A model generated the notes under the pieces. That model saw only the letters and a list, made by a program, of their open reading frames with translations. It was not told where the DNA came from and searched no databases. From assembly GCA_009731375.1 (NCBI GenBank), contig BJOX01000113.1, positions 919,917 to 955,537 of the forward strand: a DNA stretch of 35,621 nt, read 5' to 3'. This document shows, piece after piece, positions 1 to 9,550 of the stretch; position 1 is the stretch's first letter, and each line of letters begins with the position of its first letter. A program made the position numbers and the translations under genes. This DNA comes from Paulinella micropora. Lineage: Eukaryota > Cercozoa > Imbricatea > Euglyphida.

Positions 1-640
1 AAGAAAGAAGAAAGAAGAAAGAAGAAAGAAAGAAGAAAGAAAGAAAGAAGAAAGAAAGAAGAAAGAAAGAAGAAAGAAAGAAGAAAGAAAGAAAGAAGAA
101 AGAAAGAAGAAAGAAAGAAGAAAGAAAGAAGAAAGAAAGAAGAAAGAAAGAAAGAAAGAAGAAAGAAAGAAGAAAGAAAGAAGAAAGAAAGAAGAAAGAA
201 AGAAGAAAGAAAGAAGAAAGAAAGAAGAAAGAAAGAAGGAAGAAAGAAGGAAGAAAGAAGGAAGAAAGAAAGAAGAAAGAAAGAAGAAAGAAAGAAGAAA
301 GAAAGAAGAAAGAAAGAAGAACGAAAGAAGAACGAAAGAAGAACGAAAGAAGAACGAAAGAAGGAAGAAAGAAGGAAGAAAGAAGGAAGAAAGAAGGAAG
401 AAAGAAGGAAGAAAGAAGGAAGAAAGAAGGAAGAAAGAAGGAAGAAAGAAGGAAGAAAGAAGGAAGAAGGAGGAAGAAGAAGGAAGAAGAAGAAGGAAGA
501 AGAAGAAGGAAGAAAGAAAAAGAAAGAAAAAGAAAGAAAAAGAAAGAAAAAGAAAGAAAAAGAAAGAAAAAGAAAGAAAAAAGAAAGAAGAAAGAAAGAA
601 GAAAGAAAGAAGAAAGAAGAAGAAGAAAAAGAAGAAAAAG
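1..640. repeat. Polypurine microsatellite (GAAA/GAAGAAA)n
   Basis: Almost pure G/A on the plus strand, built from GAAA, GAAGAAA and later GGAAGAAA and GAAAAA units that succeed each other in blocks, as expected from local slippage and unit turnover. There is no coding potential. The polypurine/polypyrimidine asymmetry could form triplex DNA, which is inference. Confidence 0.97.
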
Positions 641-860
641 AAGAAGAAAAATAACATGAAGAAGAAGTAGAAAGAGAAAAATAACAAGAAGAAGAAGTAG
701 AAAGAGAAAAATAACAAGAAGAAGAAGTAGAAAGAAAAATAACAAGAAGAAGAAGTAGAAAGAGAAAAATAACAAGAAGAAGAAGTAGAAAGAGAAAAAT
801 AACAAGAAGAAGAAGTAGAAAGAGAAAAATAACAAGAAAAAGAAGGAGAAGAAAAAGAAG
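641..860. repeat. 30-bp minisatellite
   Basis: The marker string ATAAC recurs at 651, 681, 711, 739, 769, 799 and 829, giving a period of 30 bp with one 28-bp unit. Each unit contains AAGAAGAAGTAGAAAGAGA. It appears to have grown out of the neighbouring polypurine tract. Confidence 0.9.
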
Positions 861-868
861 GAGAAGAT

Positions 869-1252
869 ACATGCATACATACATACATATATACATACAT
901 ACATACATACATGCATGCATGCATGCATATGCATACATACATACATACATACATACATAACATACATACATACATACATACATACATAACATACATACAT
1001 ACATACATACATACATACATGCATAGATGCATGCATACATACATGTATACATACATACATACATGCATACATGCAGACATGCAGACATACATGCATACAT
1101 ACTTCCATACATACATACATGNNNNNNNNNNTACATACATACATTACATACATACATACATTCATACATTCATACATACATACATTCATACATGCATACA
1201 TACATACATACATACATACCTACATTCCTACATTCCTACATACCTACATACC

Positions 1253-1288
<36 letters not shown>

Positions 1289-1307
1289 CAGACATACAGA
1301 CATACAT

Positions 1308-1338
<31 letters not shown>

Positions 1339-1687
1339 TAAACACATACACACATACACACATACATACATGCATACATTATTGCATGCATGCATGCATA
1401 CATGCATACATATATACATATATGCATATATACATACATACATACATACATGCATACGTGCATGCATGCATGCCTGCATGCATGCATGCATACATACATA
1501 CATACATACATACATACATAACATACATGCATGTATGCATGCATACATACATACATACATACATGCATGCATACATACACATACATACATACATACATGC
1601 ATGCATGAGTACTTGCATGCATGCATGCATGCATGCATGCATACATACATACCTACATTCATATACATACATACATACATACATACA
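869..1687. repeat. (CATA)n microsatellite, forward orientation
   Basis: Tetranucleotide array of CATA/TACA with many CATG, CATT and CACA variants and a 10-N gap at 1122-1131. All long open frames here are artefacts of a stop-free repeat, translating as strings of H, T, Y, I, M and C. Confidence 0.95.
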
Positions 1688-2316
1688 ATGTATGTATGTA
1701 TGATGTATGTATGTATGTATGTATGTGTATGTATGTATGCATGCATGTATCTATGTATGTATGTATGTATGTATGTATATATGTATGCATGCATGCATGC
1801 AATAATGTACGTATGTATGTATGTATGTATGTATGTGTGTATGTGTGTATGTGTGTGTATGTATGTATGTATGTATGTATATGTACGTATTTGTGTATGT
1901 ATGTATGTATGTATGTGTGTATGTGTGTGTATGTATGTATGTATGTATGTATGTACGTATATAATTATGTATGTATATATGTATGTATGTATGTATGTAT
2001 TTATGTATTTATGTGTGTATGTATGTATGTATTTATTCATGTATGTATGTATGTATGTATGTGTATGTATGTATGTATGCATGCATGCATGCATGATGTA
2101 TGCATGCAATGCATGCATGAATGTATGTATGTATGTATGTATGTATGCATGTATGTATGTATGTATGTATTGTATGTTTTGTATGCATGTATGCATGTAT
2201 GCATGTATGTATGTATGTATGTATGTATGCATGTATGCATGTATGTATGCATGTATGTATGTGTGTATGTATGCATGCATGTATATGCATGTATGCATGT
2301 GTGCATGTATATATGT
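1688..2316. repeat. (TATG)n microsatellite, inverted orientation
   Basis: The array continues as TATG/GTAT, the reverse complement of the preceding block, so both together form one long imperfect inverted repeat centred near 1687-1689. No gene. Confidence 0.95.
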
Positions 2317-2399
2317 CCTTCCCCTTTCTCCCTCTCTCTTTCTCTCCTTTCTCCCCTTATCAATCTCTCTCTCTCTCAGAGGCTCTCTCTCTCTCACTC

Positions 2400-2444
<45 letters not shown>

Positions 2445-2512
2445 CACACACACATACACACACGCTCAGCTCGCTCAGGCTCTCTCTCTCTCTCTCTCTC
2501 ATCACCATCATC
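2317..2512. repeat. (CT)n / (CA)n low-complexity tract
   Basis: Pyrimidine-rich tract, mostly (CT)n, interrupted by a short (CA)n stretch near 2442-2464. Nothing coding is seen. Confidence 0.9.
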
Positions 2513-2529
2513 AGCCTACCGTTCTTAAG

Positions 2530-2800
2530 TAATATTGATCAACATTAATGATATTCAATAATTAGGTTTAATAATTTGGATAACGTTAAATAATATTGAA
2601 TAATAACGTTAAATAATATTGAATAATATTAAATAATATTGAATAATATTGAATAATATCATCATTGAATAATATTGAATAACACTAATTGAATAATATC
2701 ATGATTGAATAATATTGAAGCATAATATTGAATAGTATGGAAAAGTATTGATTATTAATAATATAATACTAATTGAATAATATTGAATAAGATCATATTA
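2530..2800. repeat. AT-rich minisatellite (ATTGAATAAT-type)
   Basis: Degenerate tandem repeats of AATATTGAATAAT and close variants. Composition changes abruptly from the CT tract to AT-rich DNA. No gene is visible. Confidence 0.85.
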
Positions 2801-3205
2801 TCATCCAGAATCATGTGAATACCGTACCGGGCCGAATTATTATTACAATACTGTGTTAATTTTCTTCGAGTCAAGTTTTTACATATACTTTGAGTTCAGT
2901 TACTTCATTATGATAGGTTCCGTTTATGATCAACTGCCACCGTCATAACTTTGATCAAGTTATGTTATTTCGGCTCGAACCTGTACCCGCTCTTGCGCGA
3001 TAACCCGGGTTGCGGCGCCAGTCCCAGCGGCTCCCACGCCCGGGGACGGTATCACTTGTTATTACAGAGACCGCACGCAAGGCCCCGACTGCGCGCTGGC
3101 CGCAGCCCCTGCTCTGTTCTTTAGGCAATACTGCCGACAAGGCGCCGGGTCTCAGCTGAATACCCTCGCAAAGGTTATTGAGCTATTGGAGCAAAAACTA
3201 CCCAG
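2801..3205. other. Unannotated spacer with a GC-rich island
   Basis: 2801-2950 is AT-rich. 2965-3170 is unexpectedly GC-rich (CCCGGG, GGCGCC, CGCGCTGG) between AT-rich neighbours. The short open frame at 2955-3140 on the minus strand has no recognisable domain. A near-palindrome, CATAACTTTGATCAAGTTATG, lies at 2944-2964. This stretch may straddle the left junction of the viral element, but no terminal inverted repeat was found. Confidence 0.4.
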
Positions 3206-3304
3206 TCAATATTTTTTACCCTTCTGGATAATATAAGGCCTCCCGCTCTTATTCCTATACACTCGTGGGGGTCTTGATTTCTTATTAGCCTTTTTAGCAA
3301 CCAT
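3206..3304 (-). CDS. Small basic protein, 32 aa
   Basis: Runs from ATG (3302-3304) to TGA (3206-3208). It is very rich in Lys/Arg and ends with RPYIIQKGKKY. I recall very short proteins with this kind of 'VYRNKxGRxYI..KGKK' tail from Polinton-like viruses and larger algal viruses, often near structural genes; their function is not known to me. It is intact and shares strand with the structural genes downstream. A 20-bp perfect palindrome lies just upstream (3311-3330). The length is short, but the composition is not random for this AT-rich stretch. Confidence 0.55.
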   Translation of the reverse strand: MVAKKANKKSRPPRVYRNKSGRPYIIQKGKKY

Positions 3305-3310
3305 TGTTTT

Positions 3311-3330
3311 TGTTTTCAATATTGAAAACA
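3311..3330. promoter_or_regulatory. Perfect 20-bp palindrome
   Basis: TGTTTTCAATATTGAAAACA equals its own reverse complement. It lies 7 bp upstream of the start codon of the 32-aa basic protein. It could be a 5' UTR or promoter element of that gene, or a gene-end hairpin of the gene upstream of it (3443-3751). The role is inferred only from position. Confidence 0.4.
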
Positions 3331-3409
3331 AAGATAGTATATAATCAAACAAAAAAATATTTCTAATATTTTAGAATTTGAAAACAAAATCATCATTTTA
3401 TGAAACTTA

Positions 3410-3447
3410 GCCCCGCTTGCGGGGCAGTTGATGAAACACGTTTCATC
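3410..3447 (-). terminator. Double hairpin at the end of the 3443-3751 gene
   Basis: Two adjacent perfect hairpins. GCCCCGC-TT-GCGGGGC (3410-3425) has a 7-bp stem and 2-nt loop. GATGAAAC-AC-GTTTCATC (3430-3447) has an 8-bp stem. Read on the minus strand, the second contains the expected TGA stop of the upstream gene (3443-3445). This resembles the hairpin-directed 3'-end formation known in mimiviruses, but its function here is inferred. Confidence 0.6.
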
Positions 3448-3751
3448 TAAACTTTACAGCACCTCCTTGTTGCTTACCATATCAGAGTTTTGATGCTGTA
3501 GCACTAACACTACCTGCGTAAGGTACCCCAATGCTACTCAATGCCCCCGCAGTCCTAGAGATAACCTTATTATCGCGAAGGAATTTATTAACAGCCAAGG
3601 CAGTTTTTCCGACCTTTGCCCAGTTAATCTTTCCTCCCTTTTGCCCACTCTTCTTCTTGGTTTTCTTTTTTCCTCCCTTCTGTGGCATTGATGGATTGTA
3701 TCCGATGTTATATCCTGATGGTTGTGAAATTATCACTTGTGATACTGACAT
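3443..3751 (-). pseudogene. Small basic virion-type protein with one premature stop
   Basis: Starts MSVSQVIISQ, then a Gly/Lys block (GGKKKTKKKSGQKGGK), then a helix-like segment with NKFLRDNKVISR and a tail IGVPYAGSVSATASKL. TGA at 3482-3484 interrupts the frame. The same frame continues YGKQQGGAVKFR to a TGA at 3443-3445 inside a hairpin. Proteins of this layout (basic, then K..KVISR, then an Ala/Gly-rich YG end) are common in small dsDNA viruses of eukaryotes and may condense DNA or line the capsid; that role is inference. The interrupted codon was perhaps Gly (KLGYG is a usual ending) or Trp. The reading of the tail is supported by the stop falling inside the hairpin, as in other genes of the element. 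Confidence 0.6.
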
Positions 3752-3947
3752 ATATTATATAGAAAAATAATTATTTATTTGATGTTTATAAATACCCACT
3801 TCCGCTACCGCTCTCGTGTGTTTTACAAACATCGTTCTTGCTTTAATTTCGATGTTTGACAATAAACGATAATGAGCAAAGCGAATGAGAGTGAAATTGT
3901 CAAATATCATTATTCTAGTCTAAAATTATTCACCTTGCGAGATAATT

Positions 3948-3967
3948 GCTTATCGCATGCGATAAGC
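3948..3967 (-). terminator. Perfect 20-bp palindrome at the ATPase stop codon
   Basis: GCTTATCGCATGCGATAAGC is a perfect palindrome. On the minus strand it encodes the last residues of the ATPase frame (AYRMR) and its TAA stop (3950-3952). It shares the core CGC(A/T)TGCG with the hairpins at 3410 and 5759. Confidence 0.65.
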
Positions 3968-4732
3968 TAAATTAAAATTCTTCCGTAATTCATCATCAAC
4001 ACTTGAAACATAAAGAAAATTAAATCGTTCCTTTGTTGCTTCGTGATACTTTTCCAGAAAGTAATCAAAGTCAAAAGATAAGTCTAAGTGTTTATACACG
4101 AGTTCCATTTTGTCCTGAGATTGGCCTGGAAAGATTAATAAATAATCTAACTGCTTAATTGCTTCTGGCCGTAGGTCGTTCAGATACTGGCTTGACATAA
4201 TCACCTTACTTTTATAGTGTCTGTTCTTTTTTAACAAGTCGCTTACGGACTTGTCTCTTAATCCACTTCCTAAATCGTCCAAAACAAAAACAACCTCTGG
4301 CGAAATATACTTGCTTGGCCTCTCTTTTGGTTCGGTAGTTTTCTTTTTTTCTTCTTTTCCGAAATAAAGAAATTATGGTTTCTCCATCGCTTCTTTATCA
4401 TCCTGTTTAATTTCACCTTCTTGTTCTTCGTCTGGTTTGTTCAGTTTGTCAAGTTCATAATCAATGACATTAACACCATCTGATTTGAGAAATGTGTAAA
4501 TCGCCATCGGGTTTCCCCTGTTCTTAAAGTGCTTTACCATTACTTTGTAAATGTAGTCCTTGTGAATTGTTAAAGCAATAATGACAATACGGGTTTTTCT
4601 GTCTGTCGTCCGTTTCAGTATTTCAAAGAGTGCTGTTGTTTTCCCGCTCTTCTTACGGGCAAGTAGAAATATATTTGCATACGGCTCGTCAAATAATTTA
4701 TAACCCTTGGCTTTTTTTGTCTCCGTTTCCAT
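3950..4732 (-). pseudogene. FtsK/HerA-type genome-packaging ATPase, one in-frame stop
   Basis: Motor ATPase that would drive genome packaging into capsids, one of the hallmark genes of Polinton-like viruses and virophages. The N-terminal half has a Walker A-type loop (LLARKKSGKTT, about residues 27-37) followed by RKTRIVIIALTIHKD. The C-terminal half has a Walker B segment (EVVFVLDDLGS) followed by KNRHYKSKVIMSSQYLNDL, which carries the sensor-like SSQ and is typical of this family, then LDYLLIFPGQ and RFNFLYVSS near the end. One TAA at 4373-4375 separates the halves and the frame is unchanged across it, so a single substitution (for example from CAA) explains the break. The start at 4732 follows a TGA in the same frame and lies 26 bp after the stop of the 4759-5160 gene, suggesting joint transcription. 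The last codons and stop lie in a 20-bp palindrome. Complete length would be about 260 aa. Confidence 0.85.
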
Positions 4733-4758
4733 CCTGCTTCACAGGCTTCACCTTCACG

Positions 4759-5160
4759 TTATTCAACTTCTCCATCGTATATATTCCAAGCCAAAAACAC
4801 TAAACACACAACAATTCTTCCCGCTAAATTATCAGTATCTAATTCACCAGCATCGCTTTTTAATACTTTAAATGTATATTGTCCGTCTGACCAACCCACT
4901 ACACCCAAATTGAAACTGAGGTTTGAAATGTTGGCTATATTACTATCTGCAAATGTGCCAATAATTCCAATTCTGTCCATATAAAGAATTCTGGTTTTGG
5001 TTTCCGTCTGGTCGTTCATATAGTGGATAAATTTAACATTCATTTTGGTTGGTGTGAATGACAATTGAATATTTTTGTTAAATGATTTACTAACAAAATC
5101 ATTGCTCAGAAAAATAATCTTTTGGTATTTATAGTCAGCCATGATTATGTTACTACTCAT
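4759..5160 (-). CDS. Hypothetical protein of the viral element, 133 aa
   Basis: An intact frame between the membrane-protein gene and the ATPase. It has no Cys-rich or membrane features. The sequence alternates hydrophobic and polar residues (KNIQLSFTPTKMNVKFIHYM; DGQYTFKVLKSD), which suggests an all-beta fold. Two methionines near the N-terminus (positions 1 and 7) make the exact start uncertain. Its position among structural genes suggests a minor virion protein, but I do not recognise a family. Confidence 0.65.
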   Translation of the reverse strand: MSSNIIMADYKYQKIIFLSNDFVSKSFNKNIQLSFTPTKMNVKFIHYMNDQTETKTRILYMDRIGIIGTFADSNIANISNLSFNLGVVGWSDGQYTFKVLKSDAGELDTDNLAGRIVVCLVFLAWNIYDGEVE

Positions 5161-5404
5161 AAACTTTTTAATAACAAAAATATTTTCGCGGACTGCCTGC
5201 GACTTTTACTCACGGGTAAGCGAAAAAAAGAATGAGAGTTGTGTTTATTGTATCCAGAAAGGTGTAGATACAGGGTTTAAATGTGTTTTCATAAATAACG
5301 GAAATAATATGTGTCGTAGTTTTGATGAGGCACTGCCCTTAATATGTGCGGGTGATAATAGATTGTATATGACACATATATATGAATGCTCACTTCTTAC
5401 TTGA
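5141..5404 (+). CDS. Possible small convergent ORF, 87 aa
   Basis: The only plus-strand frame in the left half of the element. It starts MIMLLLINFLITKIF (signal-peptide or anchor-like), then has a Cys-containing segment (CVYCIQKG, FKCVFINNG). The start overlaps the first codons of the opposite gene (4759-5160). Its TGA lies inside the hairpin at 5393-5409, which it would share with the convergent membrane-protein gene. It fills an otherwise empty 229-bp gap. It could still be chance. Confidence 0.25.
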   Translation: MIMLLLINFLITKIFSRTACDFYSRVSEKKNESCVYCIQKGVDTGFKCVFINNGNNMCRSFDEALPLICAGDNRLYMTHIYECSLLT

Positions 5405-5746
5405 AGAAGGCGATGGAAGGCATATCCCAATCAATAGTGTTAAAATTCCTACATAAGTGTTGGCTACCTCACAAGGTAAGTTCTTTTCAGATAGCCTCAC
5501 GATACAAAGGGTTATAATGGCGATAATGACACCCACTTGAAATAAGTATTTAATAAGTCTGCTGTCGGTCGGTCTGTTTTTTACACAACAACAATTCCAG
5601 TTATCTTCCAATTCGTGCTCTACTTTTTTTCCCTCAGTCTTTAGTTCTACTTCAAGAACATGAGACTTTAATTCTGGTGTTAGTTCGCCATCCATATCCA
5701 TAATAGGCGGTGGTCTGTGAAGTCTAGTTGTATTATTGTTGGGCAT
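5390..5746 (-). CDS. Small membrane protein with two transmembrane segments
   Basis: 118 aa, intact. It has a polar N-terminal half of about 70 residues with acidic and Lys-rich stretches and a CCC cluster, then two hydrophobic segments (about residues 72-91, FQVGVIIAIITLCIVRL, and 96-111, TYVGILTLLIGICLPSP), ending in SSSKK. Small proteins with this two-helix C-terminus and a '(L/M)PSPK' type end are recurrent in Polinton-like viruses and related algal viruses as I recall, probably as internal membrane or virion components; that function is inferred. A 6-bp-stem hairpin directly precedes the stop on the coding strand. Confidence 0.65.
   Translation of the reverse strand: MPNNNTTRLHRPPPIMDMDGELTPELKSHVLEVELKTEGKKVEHELEDNWNCCCVKNRPTDSRLIKYLFQVGVIIAIITLCIVRLSEKNLPCEVANTYVGILTLLIGICLPSPSSSKK
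5393..5409 (-). terminator. Hairpin at the membrane-protein gene end
   Basis: CTTCTT-ACTTG-AAGAAG, a 6-bp stem with 5-nt loop, immediately before the TGA (5390-5392) on the minus strand and containing the TGA of the opposite frame. It is weaker than the other gene-end hairpins. Confidence 0.4.
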
Positions 5747-5758
5747 TTGAAAATACGT

Positions 5759-5802
5759 TGATTATCGCTTGCGATAATCAGTTAGGTGTTTTATGAAACA
5801 CC
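5759..5802 (-). terminator. Double hairpin at the fibre gene end
   Basis: TGATTATCGC-TT-GCGATAATCA (5759-5780) has a 10-bp perfect stem. GGTGTTT-TATG-AAACACC (5785-5802) has a 7-bp stem. The second contains the fibre TAA stop (5791-5793). The pair mirrors the double hairpin at 3410-3447, with the same CGCTTGCG core in the outer member. Confidence 0.65.
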
Positions 5803-8800
5803 AAATACTTCTAAACGGATTTCTGCCAATTGCTTGGATATGTATTGTATAATAAGCATGAGATTATTATTTTGTTTTTCTAAATTAATCACCTTTTCAG
5901 TTAAATGTTGAAATCCGCTTACTAATATTGGGATAAAATTTGTATATGTCATACCTTCAATGTTTTCGTTATCACCTATTTTCATACCAGTTGTTTCCAC
6001 AAACTCTGGAAATATTTTTTTTACTTCATCCGCTATAAAACCACAATTCTTTTTTTCTTTCTTCTCGTCTGATTTCCAATCATACGAACAACAGTTTATT
6101 TTCATTAGTTTCTCACAACAATCACCACATTCTAATGTCTTAATATCTGCTTTCAATCTCCTGTCCGACGAACTTGACCAAGTATTGCTACCCAAAGATA
6201 CAGCAACATAACCAGAATGAGGGTCGTTAGCATTCGTAGAACTCCAAGCAAATAAACTTGAGCCACTATAACCGATATGACCATAATTTGAACTTCCATC
6301 ACCTTTCATAAGTATTTGTGTTTCGGTAGGATAAGAAGGTCTTGGTCTAATAATTACTTGTCCATTCGTGCCGATTGTTCTGTAAATATCTTTACTTGCC
6401 GTTATAGTCCCCGCATTGCTTATACTCATCGCCTCAGTCCAAGTTATAGTTCCACCCAGTGCAACGCCACTAGCATAATTAAAAATTAGTTTATTATTGT
6501 ATTTTGCTATGTGAAAGTTTGAGCCTGTTGCTGACGATAATGTATTCGTGCCGTTCCAATAACTATCAAAGAACAAATTAATATTATCTTGCGAATAGTT
6601 CAATAATTGAAAAGTTTGATAAACGGAAGTATTTACAAATGCTTGTATGTGCGGCCCATTTACATTAGCCGCCGTTCCATATAATTCTAAACCACCACTC
6701 ACACCTGTGCCTTTTGTATTTCTACCTATTATACACGGGACGCCTAATGAAGTTGCTGATTTTCCGCTGAATTCTTTTGTTCCTGCTATTGTTTGGTCTC
6801 CCGTTAATTTTACATTCTGCCCGTCTAAGGTATCTACATAAGTTTGGTTAGCCCCATCTGTTGTAGCAGTTGGTGTTAATAAGTTTGTTATTTTTTGGCT
6901 TTTTAAGTCAATCCCCGCATTCGCCGTGATTAATCCGCTAGCCGTTAATGTGGTTCCTGTTAATCCCGCACTCGCCGTGATTAAACCGCTGGCAGTTATT
7001 GCTCCGCTTGTTGTTAATGTGTAGCCAGTCATATTTCTGATATTCGTTAAATCATAATTAAAAGTCTCGTAATCAAAACACAAACTGGCTATACGGGGTT
7101 GTCTTCTAAATGAAGTTCCACCACTCCCCGTCTCATTCACTATAAATATGATATATCTAGCAGAAGCATTTGAAGCGGGTGTATATGTTTTGGTTGATTG
7201 TGAAGCCCAAGCCTCGCCACTCCTGTTGTCCCATAATGTGTAAGTAATGTTGTCAGTGCTCACTCCCACATACCAAATACTCGGAGTTGTTTCAATGAAA
7301 TTCGCAGACGAAGACCTAACATACTAATTTTTTTATCCTGTATGTTGCTCCCAAGTCTATTTTTATGTATTCGCCTGTGTATGGAGTTCCTCCCCAAGTA
7401 TTCGTAGTTGCTGGCACTCTTGTATAAACTCCCGTCGTATCGTTGTAGTATATAGCCGTAGTCCAATAATCGTTCTGGTCTGCATTAAAAGCATAATATG
7501 CTGGATTGTATTAATTAGAAGCAGAAGCAACAAACCCGCCAGAATTATTGCTCGTCATAGCCTGCGGGGCGGTGTATAAAGTAAAAGCCGAAGCACCCAT
7601 TTTAACATCGCCTGTCATCGTCCCACCTGACAAAGCAAAGAAAGCCAATGACCCTGTGGAATTTACCCAGTTTGTTCCATTATATGTTAATAATTGTCCG
7701 TTTGCTGGTGTTGTTATTATTACATCACTTAAAGCATCTATTGATTTATTGCCTAGCCGTGTGTCAAAGTCTGTATTTGCCCTCGCGGTGGTGTAATATA
7801 AATTAGTGCCCTCTGCTAAGTTTGTTGTTGATTTGTTAGAAAATCTTGTATCAAAGTCTGTATTAGCACTTGCTNNNNNNNNNNCCTTGCTGTCGTATGG
7901 TAAAGATTAGTGCACTCTGCTAAGTTTTTTGTTGATTTAGTGGCTAATTGACTATCAAATCTTGCTGTCGTATAGTAAAGATTAGTGCCCTCTGCTAAGT
8001 TTGTTGTTGATTTAGTGGCTAATTGACTATCAAATCTTGCGGTCGTATAGTAAAGATTAGTCCCCTCTTTTAAGTCTGCTGTTGTTTTTAATAAAAGCCT
8101 AGCATCAAAGTCTGTATTAGCCCTCCCTGTTGTATACTATAGATTAGTCCCCTCTTTTAAGTCTGCTGTTGTTTTTAATAAAAGCCTAGCATCAAAGTCT
8201 GTATTTGCTCTTGCTGTCGTATAATATAAATTAGTTCCTTCTGCTAAGTTTGTTGTTGATTTGTTAGAAAATCTTGTGTCAAATCTGCAGTCAGTATAAT
8301 ATAAATTAGTGCACTCTTTTAAGTCGGCTGTCGTTTTTAATAAAAGCCTCTCGCTGTGGTATAGTATAGATTAGTTCCTTCTTTTAAGTCAGCGGTTGTT
8401 TTCAATAAAAGCCTAGCATCAAAGTCGATATTTGCTCTTGCTGTGGTATAGTATAGATTAGTTCCTTCTTTTAAGTCTGCTGTCGTTTTTAATAAAAGCC
8501 TAGCATCAAATCTGCCGTCAGTATAATATAAATTAGTGCCCTCTTTTAAGTCAGAGGTTGATTTGTTAGACAATCTTGTATCAAATCGTCCATCGGTATA
8601 ATATAGATTTCTACCTTCTTTTATGTCAGTTGTTGATTTTAAAGCGAGACGTGTGTCAAAGCGATTATCAGTCCAATAATATTAAGTCCTTCTTTTAAGT
8701 CTGTTGTTGATTTTAAAGCGAAGCGCTCATCAAAGCGGTTATCTGTCCAATAATAATTAAGCCCTTCTTTTAGGTCTGTCGTGCTTTTGGTAGCCAGTCG

Positions 8801-8920
8801 TGTGTCAAATCGCGCATCAGTATAATATAGATTTATCGGGTCGGCATCTTCTGGCACTCTGTCTGTATTTAAGCCTACTATGTTAGTATTGGTTAAACCT
8901 ACTATCAACAGCCAACTCAT
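5791..8920 (-). pseudogene. Giant repeat fibre protein with C-terminal S74 chaperone domain, broken
   Basis: Probable receptor-binding fibre of about 1,040 codons. After a short N-terminus (8920) come about 14 copies of a roughly 25-30 residue repeat with consensus (T/A)DLKEGTNLYYTxARFDxRL, a motif family common in phage and viral fibre shafts. Then come IDALSDVIITTPANG and LLTYNGTNWVN, a galactose-binding/discoidin-like module (about 7530-7080; WGGTPYTG, WYVGVS, YIIFIVN), a collar region, and a C-terminal peptidase S74 intramolecular chaperone domain beginning SSSDRRLKADI (about 6170) with GFIADEV and a final coiled coil. In S74 proteins this domain trimerises the fibre and cleaves itself off before the Ser of SD. 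Lesions: a 1-nt loss near 8682, a loss of about 22 nt near 8350, TAG at 8137-8139 (where sister repeats have Tyr), TAA at 7511-7513, a frameshift near 7330, and a gap at 7875-7884. Confidence 0.85.
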
Positions 8921-9004
8921 TAAGGCAGAGTAAGGATTTATATTGTGACATTATATTAATTAATTATTAAAAAATACTAAAATATATTAATCTTAGTATA
9001 GAAT
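8921..9004. promoter_or_regulatory. Divergent AT-rich promoter region
   Basis: 84 bp separate the start of the fibre (minus) from the start of the charged protein (plus). It is nearly pure A/T, with ATTAATTAATTATT and AAAATATATTAAT. It must carry both promoters if the genes are transcribed separately. No defined late or early motif is recognised. Confidence 0.45.
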
Positions 9005-9541
9005 ATGCAGAGTCCAGAAGCGAGTCGTAAGAATTGGGGTAAGGCTGTGGAAAATATTAAGAGCAAAAAGCAACATAAGGTTGAAATAGCGAAAGAGAAA
9101 TTAGCAAAGTGTAGAAATGCTTATGTAGGCGATGATGAAGAGATGGAGGAAAAGATAAACCGCATGGCCGAAATGGGTGTTGCTAATGATATCATTAATG
9201 GAAAAGACCAAGATGATACACCAGAAGAAAGCAGTGAGAGCGATGAAGAATGTAATTTCACAGATATCATTGATGAAAAGATAGCTAAGATGAAAATAAG
9301 AAGAAAGAAAGCGGAAGCAAAGAGAGATATCTGTCGATCAGACAGATTGAAGAAAAGCAAGAAGCCAGAGCCCGAGCCTAATGAGAGCGAAAGCGAAAGT
9401 GGAGAAAGTGAAGAAGAACCGAAGCCTAAGAAAGGAAATGGTAAGAAATCAAGCATATCTGTGAATGTTTATAATCAAGCAGAGAAGCCAGGCAAAAAAG
9501 AAAAAAATAATGATATTGAAAAATGTTTCTTAAAATTCTAA
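9005..9541 (+). CDS. Highly charged hypothetical protein, 178 aa
   Basis: An intact frame, first of the rightward pair. It is rich in Lys and Glu throughout, with an acidic Ser/Glu stretch (PEESSESDEE; NESESESGESEEE) and basic blocks (IRRKKAEAKR; KKSKKPEPEP), so it is probably largely disordered. No enzyme motif is seen. The TAA ends 9 bp before the integrase start, so the two genes are likely co-transcribed. It could be a DNA-binding or virion-core protein, but this is a guess from charge alone. Confidence 0.6.
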   Translation: MQSPEASRKNWGKAVENIKSKKQHKVEIAKEKLAKCRNAYVGDDEEMEEKINRMAEMGVANDIINGKDQDDTPEESSESDEECNFTDIIDEKIAKMKIRRKKAEAKRDICRSDRLKKSKKPEPEPNESESESGESEEEPKPKKGNGKKSSISVNVYNQAEKPGKKEKNNDIEKCFLKF

Positions 9542-9550
9542 TAATATATA

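Noticed and set aside
641-860. Regular short repeats considered as a CRISPR array
   Set aside because: Contiguous 30-bp tandem units without unique spacers, in a eukaryotic satellite context.
911-2548. Long open frames rich in His/Thr/Tyr/Ile or Met/Cys/Val across the CATA/TATG arrays on both strands
   Set aside because: Stop-free translation of a tetranucleotide repeat; overlapping frames on both strands have the same composition.
2955-3140. 61-codon Arg-rich minus-strand frame in the GC-rich island
   Set aside because: Short, no domain, no clear start context; GC-rich DNA has few stops by chance.
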